A stretch of 64,000 bases of DNA from Pseudobdellovibrionaceae bacterium (GTDB lineage Bacteria; Bdellovibrionota; Bdellovibrionia; Bdellovibrionales; UBA1609): the NCBI GenBank assembly GCA_023898385.1, contig CP060220.1:2170001-2234000 (forward strand), read 5' to 3'. Below are positions 31,819 through 40,630 of the stretch, piece after piece. How positions within the stretch are numbered: the first letter of the stretch is position 1; each line of letters begins with the position of its first letter. The notes beneath the pieces are model-generated. The model was not told the DNA's origin and ran no database searches. It saw only the letters and a list, made by a program, of their open reading frames with translations. Position numbers and translations under genes: made by a program.

Positions 31819-32919
31819 ATGGAAGGACCGCGAGCACCCAAAGAATCTGAGCTTAGCGATGTCATAGAATTTTTAGATCGATATTTAAGACCACAATGTG
31901 AATGGTCTATCAGGGACGAATATCCCAACTCGCTTTGCATAAGCAACCAATCCAATATTCGCGTGATCATGGATGGTCCGAAAGTCATCTCTCATGCGGT
32001 GGTGAAATACCTAATTATTAAAACAAAGGTGGGTTTGTTTCGGGTGGCGGCCATTGGCAGCGTTCTCACTCACCCCGACTACAGAAGCCAAGGACTCAGT
32101 CAAAAAATTCTCAAAGATTGTCTGCAGCTGGCAGAATCACAAGGTTGCGATTTTTCAATTCTATGGACAGACCTCTATGAGTTCTACCGACGAATGGATT
32201 TTGAACTGGCGGGCTCAGAGGTTAGTTTTCTTATTGATCGGGAGCTCGCCGCGCCTTTTGACACTCAAATAAAAGTTCTTAACTCCCCTCAAGTCCAGCC
32301 TGAAGCACTTTTGAAATTATATGGAGCACACACCGTCACCTCCATGAGAAACGTCAACGACATACGACAATTCTTAAAGATTCCAGATAGTCGTATTTAC
32401 ACGGCGTGGAACAAAGACAACCAGCTTCTGGCCTATGCCGTTGAAGGCAAAGGCGCTGATTTGCAAGGATATATTCATGAGTGGGGAGGCGGCCTTAAAG
32501 ATTTACTCCCCCTTTTGTCGCATATTTACAGAGAACAAGGGCGAGCTTTAACTATGATCGTCCCCGGCCATTCCACAAACCTGATAAAAAATATGCGTGA
32601 CCGAGGGCTAAGCCCCATATTCGGGCATCTTGGAATGATTCGCCTTATGAATACCGAGAACGTTTTTACAAAACTTCGACGATATGCCCACTCTATTGGC
32701 ATCAATGACTTTGTGATCGGAGAAGATCTTGAAAGTCACAGCTACTATTTAGGAGCTGGCAATAATATTTTGAGAACAAAAAAAATTACGCACTTGACCC
32801 AATTGTTGTTTGGCCCGCTTCGCGCCTCACACATTGATGCTTTTCAACTAGAAACTGTAAGAAAACTCGAGCAAGTTCTGCCAATACCCATGTGGATTTG
32901 GGGATGGGATTCTGTATGA
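31819..32919 (+). CDS. GNAT-family acetyltransferase, two-domain type
   Basis: About 366 residues. The first 150 form a GNAT domain with the CoA loop AAIGSVLTHPDYRSQGLSQK and YEFYRRMDFELAG. The second half (IRQFLKIPDSRIYTAWNKDN) is a further GNAT-like or SCP-like region, the Eis-type architecture. The substrate is unknown. ATG 31819 has GGGGG about six bases upstream, whereas ATG 31813 abuts it. The stop overlaps the next gene by four bases. Confidence 0.8.
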   Translation: MEGPRAPKESELSDVIEFLDRYLRPQCEWSIRDEYPNSLCISNQSNIRVIMDGPKVISHAVVKYLIIKTKVGLFRVAAIGSVLTHPDYRSQGLSQKILKDCLQLAESQGCDFSILWTDLYEFYRRMDFELAGSEVSFLIDRELAAPFDTQIKVLNSPQVQPEALLKLYGAHTVTSMRNVNDIRQFLKIPDSRIYTAWNKDNQLLAYAVEGKGADLQGYIHEWGGGLKDLLPLLSHIYREQGRALTMIVPGHSTNLIKNMRDRGLSPIFGHLGMIRLMNTENVFTKLRRYAHSIGINDFVIGEDLESHSYYLGAGNNILRTKKITHLTQLLFGPLRASHIDAFQLETVRKLEQVLPIPMWIWGWDSV

Positions 32920-33758
32920 TCAAATCGGTCCGCACACAATTACAAAAAGATTTTATTCTCTTAGCGGGAATTCAAATTGCCTCTATCATTGTCGCAGTCA
33001 TCCTTGTTGCCATCGGCCCCGCCTGTACACCTGAACTTGAAGAGATACAAGCTCCGCTTGGGCCCGAGGCCACACCCGATGCTATTGCCACGGCCTTTAT
33101 TGAAGCCCTCTCGGGCAATTCCGTTTTGCAGGCAGACACCGGGGCCAGAGTTTACTATGAGAGTAACGTGAGAGTGGATATTGGTTCAGTCAATCTCTTG
33201 GCGACCACAGAACGCGAACTCATTCAAAAAGAAGAAGACAGTGAAAAAATCAGGCTCGTCATAAAACATACACAAACAGACCTCACTCAAGGCGATGACC
33301 CCGTTGTGACCATCACGGACGACATCATCGACATCTCAAAAGAACAGGCTCTCGCCGCTCTTAAACTCTCCAGCCAAAACCAAAAGTCGTCGGTTATCAA
33401 AGAGATGTCTGAGTTGCACGCCAGTGCCGATGAACTCAAAGACACCTATCACAATCTCCGCACCCGAAGTTTTAAGCTAATCCCCCCTGGACCCATCGTT
33501 GATTCCTCTGATTGTCGGGGGTTGCCCGGCTGCCAACTGGACGCCACCGAGGTGTCTTATGATGTGGTCATTTGGCAAGGCGAGAAAGAGCTTCAACGTT
33601 ACTCTGTGTCGCAAGTTTTCAGCCCTCAAATACCCTATTTAATGACCGGTGAAGAGCACCTTCCTGTGGTGCAAGAGTGCTATCGATACTTAGAATCCCT
33701 TGATGGCCGCAGCTACTATGTCAGCCGATGTTTTGCCTTAAAGGACTTTGAACAGTAA
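32916..33758 (+). CDS. Probable membrane-anchored or lipoprotein, unknown function
   Basis: 280 residues, starting at an ATG that overlaps the GNAT stop (ATGA). N-terminal hydrophobic helix LLAGIQIASIIVAVILVAIG followed by PACTPELEE; the Cys could be lipidated, though the lipobox is weak. The extracytoplasmic part is rich in Asp/Glu and beta-strand (DDPVVTITDDIIDISKEQ) and has four cysteines in the last third (SSDCRGLPGCQ, VQECYRYL, SRCFAL), likely disulfides. No known domain was recognised. It is co-transcribed with the acetyltransferase, which may be coincidental. Confidence 0.6.
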   Translation: MIKSVRTQLQKDFILLAGIQIASIIVAVILVAIGPACTPELEEIQAPLGPEATPDAIATAFIEALSGNSVLQADTGARVYYESNVRVDIGSVNLLATTERELIQKEEDSEKIRLVIKHTQTDLTQGDDPVVTITDDIIDISKEQALAALKLSSQNQKSSVIKEMSELHASADELKDTYHNLRTRSFKLIPPGPIVDSSDCRGLPGCQLDATEVSYDVVIWQGEKELQRYSVSQVFSPQIPYLMTGEEHLPVVQECYRYLESLDGRSYYVSRCFALKDFEQ

Positions 33759-33856
33759 TCAACTCTTGGCCTCCACTAATGCGCCGCAAAGATTATTAAT
33801 CTCCCTATGAGAGAACGCCGTCTTTTGTTAAAGGTAAGGCCCTTGGAGGTGTTCCT

Positions 33857-34504
33857 ATGAAAAAGATAGCCGTGGTGTTGTCGGGTTGCGGTTTTAAAGA
33901 TGGATCTGAACTCACCGAAGCTGTGAGTACATTGATTGCACTGTCTGAGAGCCACGCCAACTACAAGGCCTTCTCCCCATCCGTTGATTTTGAGGCTGTG
34001 GATCATTTATCGGGCGAACCGCTGGGAAGGAGAAATACTCTTTCTGAGTCCGCTCGTATTTCTCGTGGTCAAATCGCTGATTTAACCCAATTGAATGTGG
34101 ACGATTATGACGCGCTTGTTTTTCCCGGCGGCTATGGGGCTGCCAAAAATCTCTGTGATTGGGCCAGTAAAGGGGCTAAGTGCCAAGTGCACCCGCAAGT
34201 GGAAAAAGCCATTTTAGATTTTCACCAGCAAAACAAACCCATCGGTGCCATCTGCATTGCGCCCGCTTTAGTGGCTCGAGTTTTGGGATCTCACGGAGTA
34301 ACGGTCACCATTGGAAATGACGTTGAAACTTCGCGCGAGATTGAAAAAACCGGAGCCGTCCACGTCAATTGCCCTGTGGATGATTATGTCACCGACCGCG
34401 AAACAAAGGTCATCACCACTCCGGCTTACATGTATGACGCTAAACCACACGAAGTCTTTACCGGCATTCAAAAGCTCGTTCGAGAACTTGTGGAAATGGC
34501 TTAG
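33857..34504 (+). CDS. elbB: ElbB-type DJ-1/PfpI glyoxalase-like protein
   Basis: 215 residues of the class-I glutamine-amidotransferase-like fold. The N-terminal VVLSGCGFKDGSELTEA is the ElbB opening (usually GCGVxDGSEIxE). GGYGAAKNLCDWA carries the acidic-elbow region, and GAICIAPALVAR carries the nucleophilic Cys. ElbB proteins are associated with isoprenoid biosynthesis and have glyoxalase III activity; the physiological role is unsettled. GGAGGTG precedes the ATG. Confidence 0.9.
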   Translation: MKKIAVVLSGCGFKDGSELTEAVSTLIALSESHANYKAFSPSVDFEAVDHLSGEPLGRRNTLSESARISRGQIADLTQLNVDDYDALVFPGGYGAAKNLCDWASKGAKCQVHPQVEKAILDFHQQNKPIGAICIAPALVARVLGSHGVTVTIGNDVETSREIEKTGAVHVNCPVDDYVTDRETKVITTPAYMYDAKPHEVFTGIQKLVRELVEMA

Positions 34505-34529
34505 ATGTTTTTTTAATAATGAGGTCAAT

Positions 34530-35024
34530 GTGACTCGAGAAGATGTTTCTGATCGCCTAGGAGTTTTCATTTCCAGTGTTTGTATCTTTCACTGCACGGT
34601 GGTTCCCATACTGCTCGCAGCCCTTCCGACTCTGGGCCTTCAATGGCTTAACCATAACCCGCAAGTGCATTTTGGTCTTTTTCTTTTGATGCTGATATTG
34701 GCATCGGCGGCGTTTGCTTGGAGATTCACCAAGCACCGCTCACTTCGGCCAGGAGTTTGGATGGGTACAGGAGTTTTGCTAGTGGGCCTTGGGCATTTTG
34801 TCTTGTCTAATCATCAAACCCATGAAAATCACGGGCAGAGCTCCCATCATCATGGGACCACCCATCACGCCACTATGGCCATAAACCACTCGGCGACGAC
34901 CATGGCAATTGGCGCCTATGGGCCCACACTTTTTGCCATTGCCGGGGGAATATTTTTAATCATTGGGCATCGGCTGAACCAAAAGTTGGGGCGCCAGTGC
35001 TGCCGCGTCAAAGAGATGCATTGA
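34530..35024 (+). CDS. MerC-domain membrane protein with His-rich segment
   Basis: 164 residues from GTG 34530, with GAGG six bases upstream. Segment SSVCIFHCTVVPILLAALPT matches the first helix and cysteine pair of MerC-family metal transporters, and about four transmembrane helices follow. Between helices there is a histidine-rich loop (HQTHENHGQSSHHHGTTHH, about residues 96-114) that could bind Zn, Cu or Ni. No mercury-resistance genes are nearby, so a general metal-related role is more likely. It begins 25 bases after elbB. Confidence 0.75.
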   Translation: MTREDVSDRLGVFISSVCIFHCTVVPILLAALPTLGLQWLNHNPQVHFGLFLLMLILASAAFAWRFTKHRSLRPGVWMGTGVLLVGLGHFVLSNHQTHENHGQSSHHHGTTHHATMAINHSATTMAIGAYGPTLFAIAGGIFLIIGHRLNQKLGRQCCRVKEMH

Positions 35025-35054
35025 TTTTGCTGCAGAAAGCTCCAATCTTGTGAT

Positions 35055-35094
35055 CAATACAATACAATACAATACAATACAATACAATCCAATC
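35055..35094. repeat. Pentanucleotide microsatellite
   Basis: Six perfect CAATA units (35055-35084) followed by two CAATC units. It lies in the convergent gap between the MerC-like gene (ends 35024) and the ATPase gene (ends 35134), outside any credible coding frame. Such tracts change length by slippage. Here it could only alter transcript 3' ends. Confidence 0.9.
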
Positions 35095-35133
35095 CAAATT
35101 AGTTTAACAATCAATGCTGTGGAAACTCGAGAG

Positions 35134-36303
35134 TCAAGCAAGCAAACGATCAACGAGTAGGGCAACAGGTACGTTTTTTTCTAAAATTCGGTCACCTTCT
35201 TGATGGCAAATGATCACCTCAGGTATCGACTCACCAAAGACACGCCTTACTTCTCTATATTTTGAAATGTTTGGTGTTCTTTGCACACTGACCTTCGCTT
35301 CTACAAACAAAAAAGTACTTGGGTCTTTTTCGATAAGAAAATCTATTTCCTCATTGTCCCGGGATCGCCAGTGATAAATTTTCCAATCTAACCTAAAGTT
35401 ATTTATGGCTTTATAAATTTCTGAGTAAACCAAATTCTCAAATAGCCCACCTTGCTGAGGAGACGTAAGGATAGGTCCGGGGGAACTCCAACCCTGAAGG
35501 CGAGCCGCCAAACCTGTGTCGATAAAATAAACCTTTGGCGCTTTCACCAATCGAGAGGACATGTTGGTCGAATAGGGTTGCGTCACACATACCAAATTCA
35601 TTTGCTCAAGCACAGAAAGCCACTCTTTGGCGGTTTTGGCTTCGACGCCGGATTCTCTACCCAGGCTTGCGTAATCGACCAACTGCCCCACCCGTCCGGC
35701 CAAAAGACGAAGAAACTTCAAAAATTCAGCTCGCTTTTGAATCCCTGCAGACAGGACAATATCTTTTTCCACATAGGTATTGATGTAATCGTCAAGGTAG
35801 TCTTTGGCGTTAATCCCTTCTGTGGCGTAAAGCTCAGGCCAGCCTCCTTGGTACAAAATGGTTTGAATGGGAACGTCTAAGTGTTTACGAATTTCATGAA
35901 TCGATAATGTATTCATGTCAAAGTAGCTGACTCTTCCGGCAAGACTTTCTTTTACATTCTTGTCCAAAAGTATTTGGTTAGAGCCAGTTAGTCGATACAA
36001 TGTTTGTTGCGATTGGTTCGTTCTTTTCCATAAATCCACTTGCCGCTTGATGGATGGAAATAAATTTGGGGCATACTGAACTTCGTCTATAAACAACTTT
36101 CTTCCACGAAATTGACTCAAAAAAACTTCAGGATCGCGGTTAGCTAGCTCTCGGAGTTGGGGGTCGTCCAAGGACACCTCTATAAAAGACGGGTCCAACT
36201 TCAAAATGAGACTGGTTTTGCCGCATTGCCGGGGGCCTCGAATGATCTGCACTGCCCTGCGGCTTTCTACGATTTTATCCGAAATATCCCTTTTAATCCA
36301 CAT
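35134..36303 (-). CDS. AAA-type ATPase with DUF4143 domain
   Basis: 389 residues. The N-terminal P-loop domain has Walker A RGPRQCGKTS, Walker B RKLFIDEVQ, and the sensor RLTGSNQ. The C-terminal domain is the nuclease-like DUF4143 region, with YFIDTGLAARLQG, GLFENLVYSEIYK and WRSRDNEEIDFLIE then FVEAKV. That last run (E-x-D...E-x-K) is the restriction-endonuclease-like signature of the family. These proteins are common, often horizontally transferred, and of unclear function. It is monocistronic. Confidence 0.9.
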   Translation of the reverse strand: MWIKRDISDKIVESRRAVQIIRGPRQCGKTSLILKLDPSFIEVSLDDPQLRELANRDPEVFLSQFRGRKLFIDEVQYAPNLFPSIKRQVDLWKRTNQSQQTLYRLTGSNQILLDKNVKESLAGRVSYFDMNTLSIHEIRKHLDVPIQTILYQGGWPELYATEGINAKDYLDDYINTYVEKDIVLSAGIQKRAEFLKFLRLLAGRVGQLVDYASLGRESGVEAKTAKEWLSVLEQMNLVCVTQPYSTNMSSRLVKAPKVYFIDTGLAARLQGWSSPGPILTSPQQGGLFENLVYSEIYKAINNFRLDWKIYHWRSRDNEEIDFLIEKDPSTFLFVEAKVSVQRTPNISKYREVRRVFGESIPEVIICHQEGDRILEKNVPVALLVDRLLA

Positions 36304-36407
36304 ACTTGGCTATTATGTATTAGGATTCCTTAATTGTCAAAGCGATCTAGACCAAAAGGCCTAAGCTGCGCTGGGGCGATCTCCCTCATGAATGGGCATC
36401 GCCTCAA

Positions 36408-37127
36408 CTAATTTTTGTCTTTGAACTTCTGAAGCGCCTTTTTGTGGGAGGGGTTCCACCAAAGATCTTGGAATCGGCCTTGCTCTGATTTTGAATCAAA
36501 ATCTTTGATTGCGGCAATCGGCTCCTGGGGCCACGAACTTTGTTGCATCACCCAGGCCTCTGCCGCCTGATAAATGGAATGTTCCCCCTCAATCCCATCA
36601 ATCAACCCGAGCCGAAGCGCCTCATAGGCACTGAAGGAGCGTGCCTCCAACGAGAGCGATCGCAAGGTGGACATGGGTATGCGAGACAACCAACGGCCAC
36701 CCCCTTTCCAACCCCAGGTGAGACCTATTCGCCGTTGCCAAAAACCAAAATAGCTATGAGGCGTAGCCAACACATGATCAAACGTACTCAATAGCTCCAT
36801 ACCACCACCCAAACAATCACCTTGCACCACACAGATTGTGGGCCCCGGCCATTGGCTCAACTGATCTAGTACTTTAGCAATCACTTGGTTGTCGGCGATG
36901 CCTTCCTCCCTCGATTGTTGCTTTGAATAATGCGACAGATTGCCTCCGGCGCAGAAAAATCGGCGTGAGCTAGAGCCAAAAATAATACCCTTCAGTGAAT
37001 GGCCTGAGTATGTATCGAGCCCATCACGTAGCCTATTGGCTTCCTCAATTCCGAAGCTATTGCCGTATTTAAGGTTATCTAGAGTGATATAAAGAATCTG
37101 ATTTTTGTTCACGAAGTTTAAAGCCAT
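36408..37127 (-). CDS. Enoyl-CoA hydratase/isomerase-family protein
   Basis: 239 residues of the crotonase fold. Oxyanion-hole residues lie in RRFFCAGGNLSHYS and in CVVQGDCLGGGMELLSTFD. The catalytic acidic residues usual in hydratases are not clear, so it may be an isomerase or hydrolase branch. It stands alone; menB (52536) is a separate, clearly assigned crotonase. The start at 37127 lies 30 bases from palindromic element B. Confidence 0.8.
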   Translation of the reverse strand: MALNFVNKNQILYITLDNLKYGNSFGIEEANRLRDGLDTYSGHSLKGIIFGSSSRRFFCAGGNLSHYSKQQSREEGIADNQVIAKVLDQLSQWPGPTICVVQGDCLGGGMELLSTFDHVLATPHSYFGFWQRRIGLTWGWKGGGRWLSRIPMSTLRSLSLEARSFSAYEALRLGLIDGIEGEHSIYQAAEAWVMQQSSWPQEPIAAIKDFDSKSEQGRFQDLWWNPSHKKALQKFKDKN

Positions 37128-37157
37128 GCGAAGACAGTATCATATTCCACCACTAGG

Positions 37158-37337
37158 CACCAACAAGCCACCGGGCCAGGGAGAGCGGGGCGCGCGGCCC
37201 CCTTGCGCCGACCCGAGTGGCCGCATGTCGTCTTCGGATTGCGTCACTTCGTGCCGCAACCCGGATACGCCATGCACATCGGGAGGACGCAAGGGGGCCG
37301 CGCGCCCCGCTCTCCCTGGCCCGGTGGCTTGCTGGTG
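37158..37337 (-). repeat. Palindromic core-arm element B
   Basis: Left arm 37158-37207 and right arm 37288-37337 are 50-bp inverted repeats with one difference, which is a G-U pair on the minus strand, the core's own orientation. The 80-nt centre holds the same core as elements A and C but inverted relative to them (minus strand). The arms are GC-rich near the core and unrelated in sequence to those of A and C. It lies between the enoyl-CoA hydratase start and the prepilin-like gene end. Confidence 0.9.
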
Positions 37338-37472
37338 ATTCATAACATTGTTGATCTACGTTTGAGAAAAATAGCCTGAATACAGCACGATCAACCGCCG
37401 CCCTCTATTGCAATCGTTTTTGCTTCTAAAAACATGCTAATTGAGCCCGCCAACTGTCTGACGACTAGGCAT

Positions 37473-39110
37473 TTATTTACATGTAATTTCAAATCTTCGT
37501 TTGGGTTGTTTAAAGTTCGATTGGCACCAACAAAATCGGACATCTCCCTGAACTGGACAACTCGTATTTGACTTTCTACCTATCATGGAGAGACCACAAC
37601 CGCTATCATTTATCGTATAATTTGAACAAAGTTGACCCATCGAACCAGCCTGCATAGGCATCGCTGTCACTTCCCACCGCCCATCAAGTGCACCGCCCCC
37701 ACCAGAACCTCCACCACTGCCTCCACTTGCTGCGATACAAATTGCTGTTCCGTCATTTCTGTAACCTCGAAGAGCCTCGCCTGTGGGACACTTTTCTAAG
37801 TTGGCTCCTGCCGGCTCGCAAATAATTGCTCCAGAGTTGTCATAGCCTCTAAAAGACTCATTGACGCCACAGTTTCCAATGCTGGCAACGATAGATCGGC
37901 ATATTTGAGTTCCATCTTTTTTAAATCCCGCAGACACTTCACCGGCGGGACAAGCGCCGCCGGTCATGGAGCGAAGGCTGGCACAGCGGCGTGCGCCTGA
38001 ATCGGTAAAGCCAACAACCACTTGTCCTGGGGGACAGTCACCCACTAATTGAGTTAAAGTACACTGACCGTTGTTGAATGTTCCGCCCAAGGCCAAACAT
38101 GAATCTTTAGCTGGGTTTCCTAAGTTACATGTGCCTTTACTGGCATTGTATTTACCCCCCAGAGACTCACAGGTGGTTTCTATGCTGTTGTCCACCTGTG
38201 TGGGCAACGTGCAATTGCCCGTGGTGGCATTAAATGTACCACCCACGGTCTCACACACTGTTTTTTGATCTGTACCAAACTCACATTTTTTGGTTTGGTC
38301 GTTATAAGTACCACCCATTTCTGCACAGGTCTGTTGAGCGGTGGGGCCGGGCACTATTCCCATGTCGCAAGATTGGGTTTTATCATCATACTGACCACCC
38401 ATGGTGCTGCACACTTGCTGGGGATCAGTATCCACTACACACTTTTGTGTGGCTTGATCAAAAGTTCCGCCCACCGAGGCACAGTTAAATGACAACGTGA
38501 GTGGTACACCAGGTTTTCTAATTTCTATATCAAATCGATTGATGTTAAAGGGCACGGGTTTGGCGTCACCAGGGTCATAGGTGAAGTCCACAGTGATCAC
38601 AGCCGTTGGGTTTTTACAGCCCGTGTTTGCACAACTCGCAGATGCATCGGGTTTCCAGCTGATGTCCATAGAAATCGGACATTGGGATGAGGGATAGGGC
38701 GTCATCGTGCCATCACACGCGGCTCCTGTCGCCGTGAATCCATTGCCTGGCCCCGCTGTGGATTCATACTTCACACCGCCAGCGGCATCCATAATTTGGG
38801 GAATGGCCTGACCCGCATCCACGACATCTTTACATTCGTAACCACTGGCAGCATCCGCAAGACAAGTGCCGCCCTGATTCACATTGAGATCTTCAACGGT
38901 TTTACCCCAGGCTTCTTCATTCACAATAAAACTGCGCACATTTTCGCGAAGGTCTTGTACAGCCAGTCGCATCTCGATGGTCTTTTGACCGCGCAACATC
39001 TGAGCCATCATTGACGCCGTTCCGGCAATCACGATGCCCATGATTCCCACTGTGACCATGATCTCAATTAAGGTCATACCTGACTGATTAATTTTTTTGT
39101 TGGCAAACAT
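37473..39110 (-). CDS. Type IV prepilin-like protein with two families of Cys repeats
   Basis: 545 residues. The N-terminus has a prepilin signal: short leader, then G|MTLIEIMVTVGIMGIVIAG with Glu at mature position 5, the GspH/PilE-type site cut by prepilin peptidase. Residues ~210-350 contain six repeats of about 25 residues of the form C-x3-GG-(T/Q/K)-(F/Y)-x5-9-C (for example CASVGGTFDQATQKC). Residues ~355-460 contain four repeats of another type (CPPGQVVVGFTDSGARRC; CPTGEALRGYRNDGTAIC). A glycine/serine linker (GGSGGGSGGG) and a Cys-rich tail follow. It is far longer than ordinary pilins; a tip or minor pseudopilin with an adhesive stalk is plausible. Confidence 0.8.
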   Translation of the reverse strand: MFANKKINQSGMTLIEIMVTVGIMGIVIAGTASMMAQMLRGQKTIEMRLAVQDLRENVRSFIVNEEAWGKTVEDLNVNQGGTCLADAASGYECKDVVDAGQAIPQIMDAAGGVKYESTAGPGNGFTATGAACDGTMTPYPSSQCPISMDISWKPDASASCANTGCKNPTAVITVDFTYDPGDAKPVPFNINRFDIEIRKPGVPLTLSFNCASVGGTFDQATQKCVVDTDPQQVCSTMGGQYDDKTQSCDMGIVPGPTAQQTCAEMGGTYNDQTKKCEFGTDQKTVCETVGGTFNATTGNCTLPTQVDNSIETTCESLGGKYNASKGTCNLGNPAKDSCLALGGTFNNGQCTLTQLVGDCPPGQVVVGFTDSGARRCASLRSMTGGACPAGEVSAGFKKDGTQICRSIVASIGNCGVNESFRGYDNSGAIICEPAGANLEKCPTGEALRGYRNDGTAICIAASGGSGGGSGGGGALDGRWEVTAMPMQAGSMGQLCSNYTINDSGCGLSMIGRKSNTSCPVQGDVRFCWCQSNFKQPKRRFEITCK

Positions 39111-39218
39111 ACTTATCCCCCGGTTATCCCACCTTTTATCTTATCGTCATAAGGCCAGATCACTTGAATAAAATACGCCCACTTTCGAAGAAATTTTTCT
39201 GAAATTGAGACAGCGAAT

Positions 39219-40612
39219 TGCCTCAAAATGAGAGTTACTAGTTATTTTAAGGGGTTACTATCGAGACTTTGGTATTGTGAAAAACAGCTCCGCTGCCTCA
39301 TAATAACGGTTACCACAACTGTGATTGCTAAGGCATTGAAACAACGGAGGAAACCACCGATGGATCGCGGAGCTGTAAATCAATATTTAACACTTTTGAG
39401 ACAGAGTTACCAAGTTACTTCTTACCAAGAAAAGCAAAAAATTATTGATGTGGTTGGTCTTAATTTTGGTTGGCATAGAAAATCTGTGATTAGGGCTTTG
39501 AATCGGCCTGATAGTGAACGAAAGAGCCACCCTGGTCGAAAGCGGAAGTACTCAGCGGGAGCCATAATCCATCTGAAAAAGGTATGGCTGAAGATGGATC
39601 AAATGTGTTCTAAACGGATGCGGGCGGCACTGCCACGGTGGTTAAAAGATTATAACCACTGCAGCGATGCGATAAAGGAAGAATTGATGAGCATGGGGGC
39701 AAGTACGATAGACCGCTACTTGCGAAGCTACAAAGCTCAACTTAAGCGAAAAAACAATACTGGCACGAGGCCTGGCAGTGACTACTTTAAAAACAGGATC
39801 CCGATTAAGCCGCTGGATCACAACGTCCATGAAGCTGGGGTCGTTGAGGCGGATACAGTCGCTCATTGTGGCGACTCGTTAAGTGGAGTCTTTGCCTGGA
39901 GTCTGACCTTAACAGATGTTAAGACGGGTTGGACAGAAGTGCGAGCCCAATGGGGTAAGTCAGGCATAGGAGTGGTCAACGGTATTACAAATATCGAAGA
40001 AAATCTTCCGTTCAAAATTAAAGAATTTTGCTGCGACAATGGTTCTGAGTTCTTGAATCACCAGCTGCTCAACTATATGTCTCAACTTGGCCAGGCACAC
40101 AAGATAAAGCGTGGTCGTCCATACCGCAAGAACGATCAGTGCCATGTTGAGCAGAAGAACTACACTCATGTACGGCAGCTTTTTGGTTACCATAGAATAG
40201 ACCAAAAAGAACTCATAGAGTTAATGAACGACATTTACGCTAATGAGTGGTCACAGTTGCAAAACTATTTTATGCCGCAGATGAAGTTAATCAGAAAGAC
40301 AAGAATAGGTTCAAAGTACAAGCGAGAATACTCAAAACCAATGACACCCTATGACCGAATCATGGCTGAACCAACCATATCCTCAGAAGTGAAAGCTCGT
40401 CTAAAGCGGCAATACGACAACCTCAATCCCTTTGCGTTAAAGGAAGCTCTCGACAGAAAGGTCAATCGCTTCTTCAAGCTAGTGAACTTCAAACCCATAA
40501 GGAACGCATCATGACCAGACGAAATGACAGAATGCAGGAAAGTAACTCAAGTAAATGGGTCAATATGACAGTTCAAACAGGGGCCGGCTGAGATCCAGAA
40601 AGTGTTGCCTCA
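39219..40612 (+). mobile_element. Insertion sequence with integrase-type transposase (ends uncertain)
   Basis: The element carries one transposase gene (39360-40514). Its ends are not resolved. A weak terminal similarity exists between TGCCTCAAAATGA at 39219 and, reading inward on the minus strand, TGTCATATTGA ending at 40570. TTGCCTCA also occurs at 39218-39225 and 40605-40612, which could be a target duplication. These two readings conflict, so the limits given are approximate. Confidence 0.5.
39360..40514 (+). CDS. Integrase-core (DDE) transposase
   Basis: 384 residues from ATG 39360 with CGGAGG upstream. The N-terminus is helix-rich and probably DNA-binding (TSYQEKQKIIDVVGLNFGWH, RKSVIRALNR). 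The rve catalytic core supplies D in VVEADTVAHCGDSL, D in FCCDNGSEFLNH and E in CHVEQKNYTHV, the expected DDE order. The wording EADTVAHCGDSLSG with LTDVKTGWTEV is typical of a widely spread group usually labelled 'integrase' or ISNCY-like. The reading frame is intact, so the element may be active. Confidence 0.88.
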   Translation: MDRGAVNQYLTLLRQSYQVTSYQEKQKIIDVVGLNFGWHRKSVIRALNRPDSERKSHPGRKRKYSAGAIIHLKKVWLKMDQMCSKRMRAALPRWLKDYNHCSDAIKEELMSMGASTIDRYLRSYKAQLKRKNNTGTRPGSDYFKNRIPIKPLDHNVHEAGVVEADTVAHCGDSLSGVFAWSLTLTDVKTGWTEVRAQWGKSGIGVVNGITNIEENLPFKIKEFCCDNGSEFLNHQLLNYMSQLGQAHKIKRGRPYRKNDQCHVEQKNYTHVRQLFGYHRIDQKELIELMNDIYANEWSQLQNYFMPQMKLIRKTRIGSKYKREYSKPMTPYDRIMAEPTISSEVKARLKRQYDNLNPFALKEALDRKVNRFFKLVNFKPIRNAS

Positions 40613-40630
40613 GTGTTGCCTAAAGGTGCT

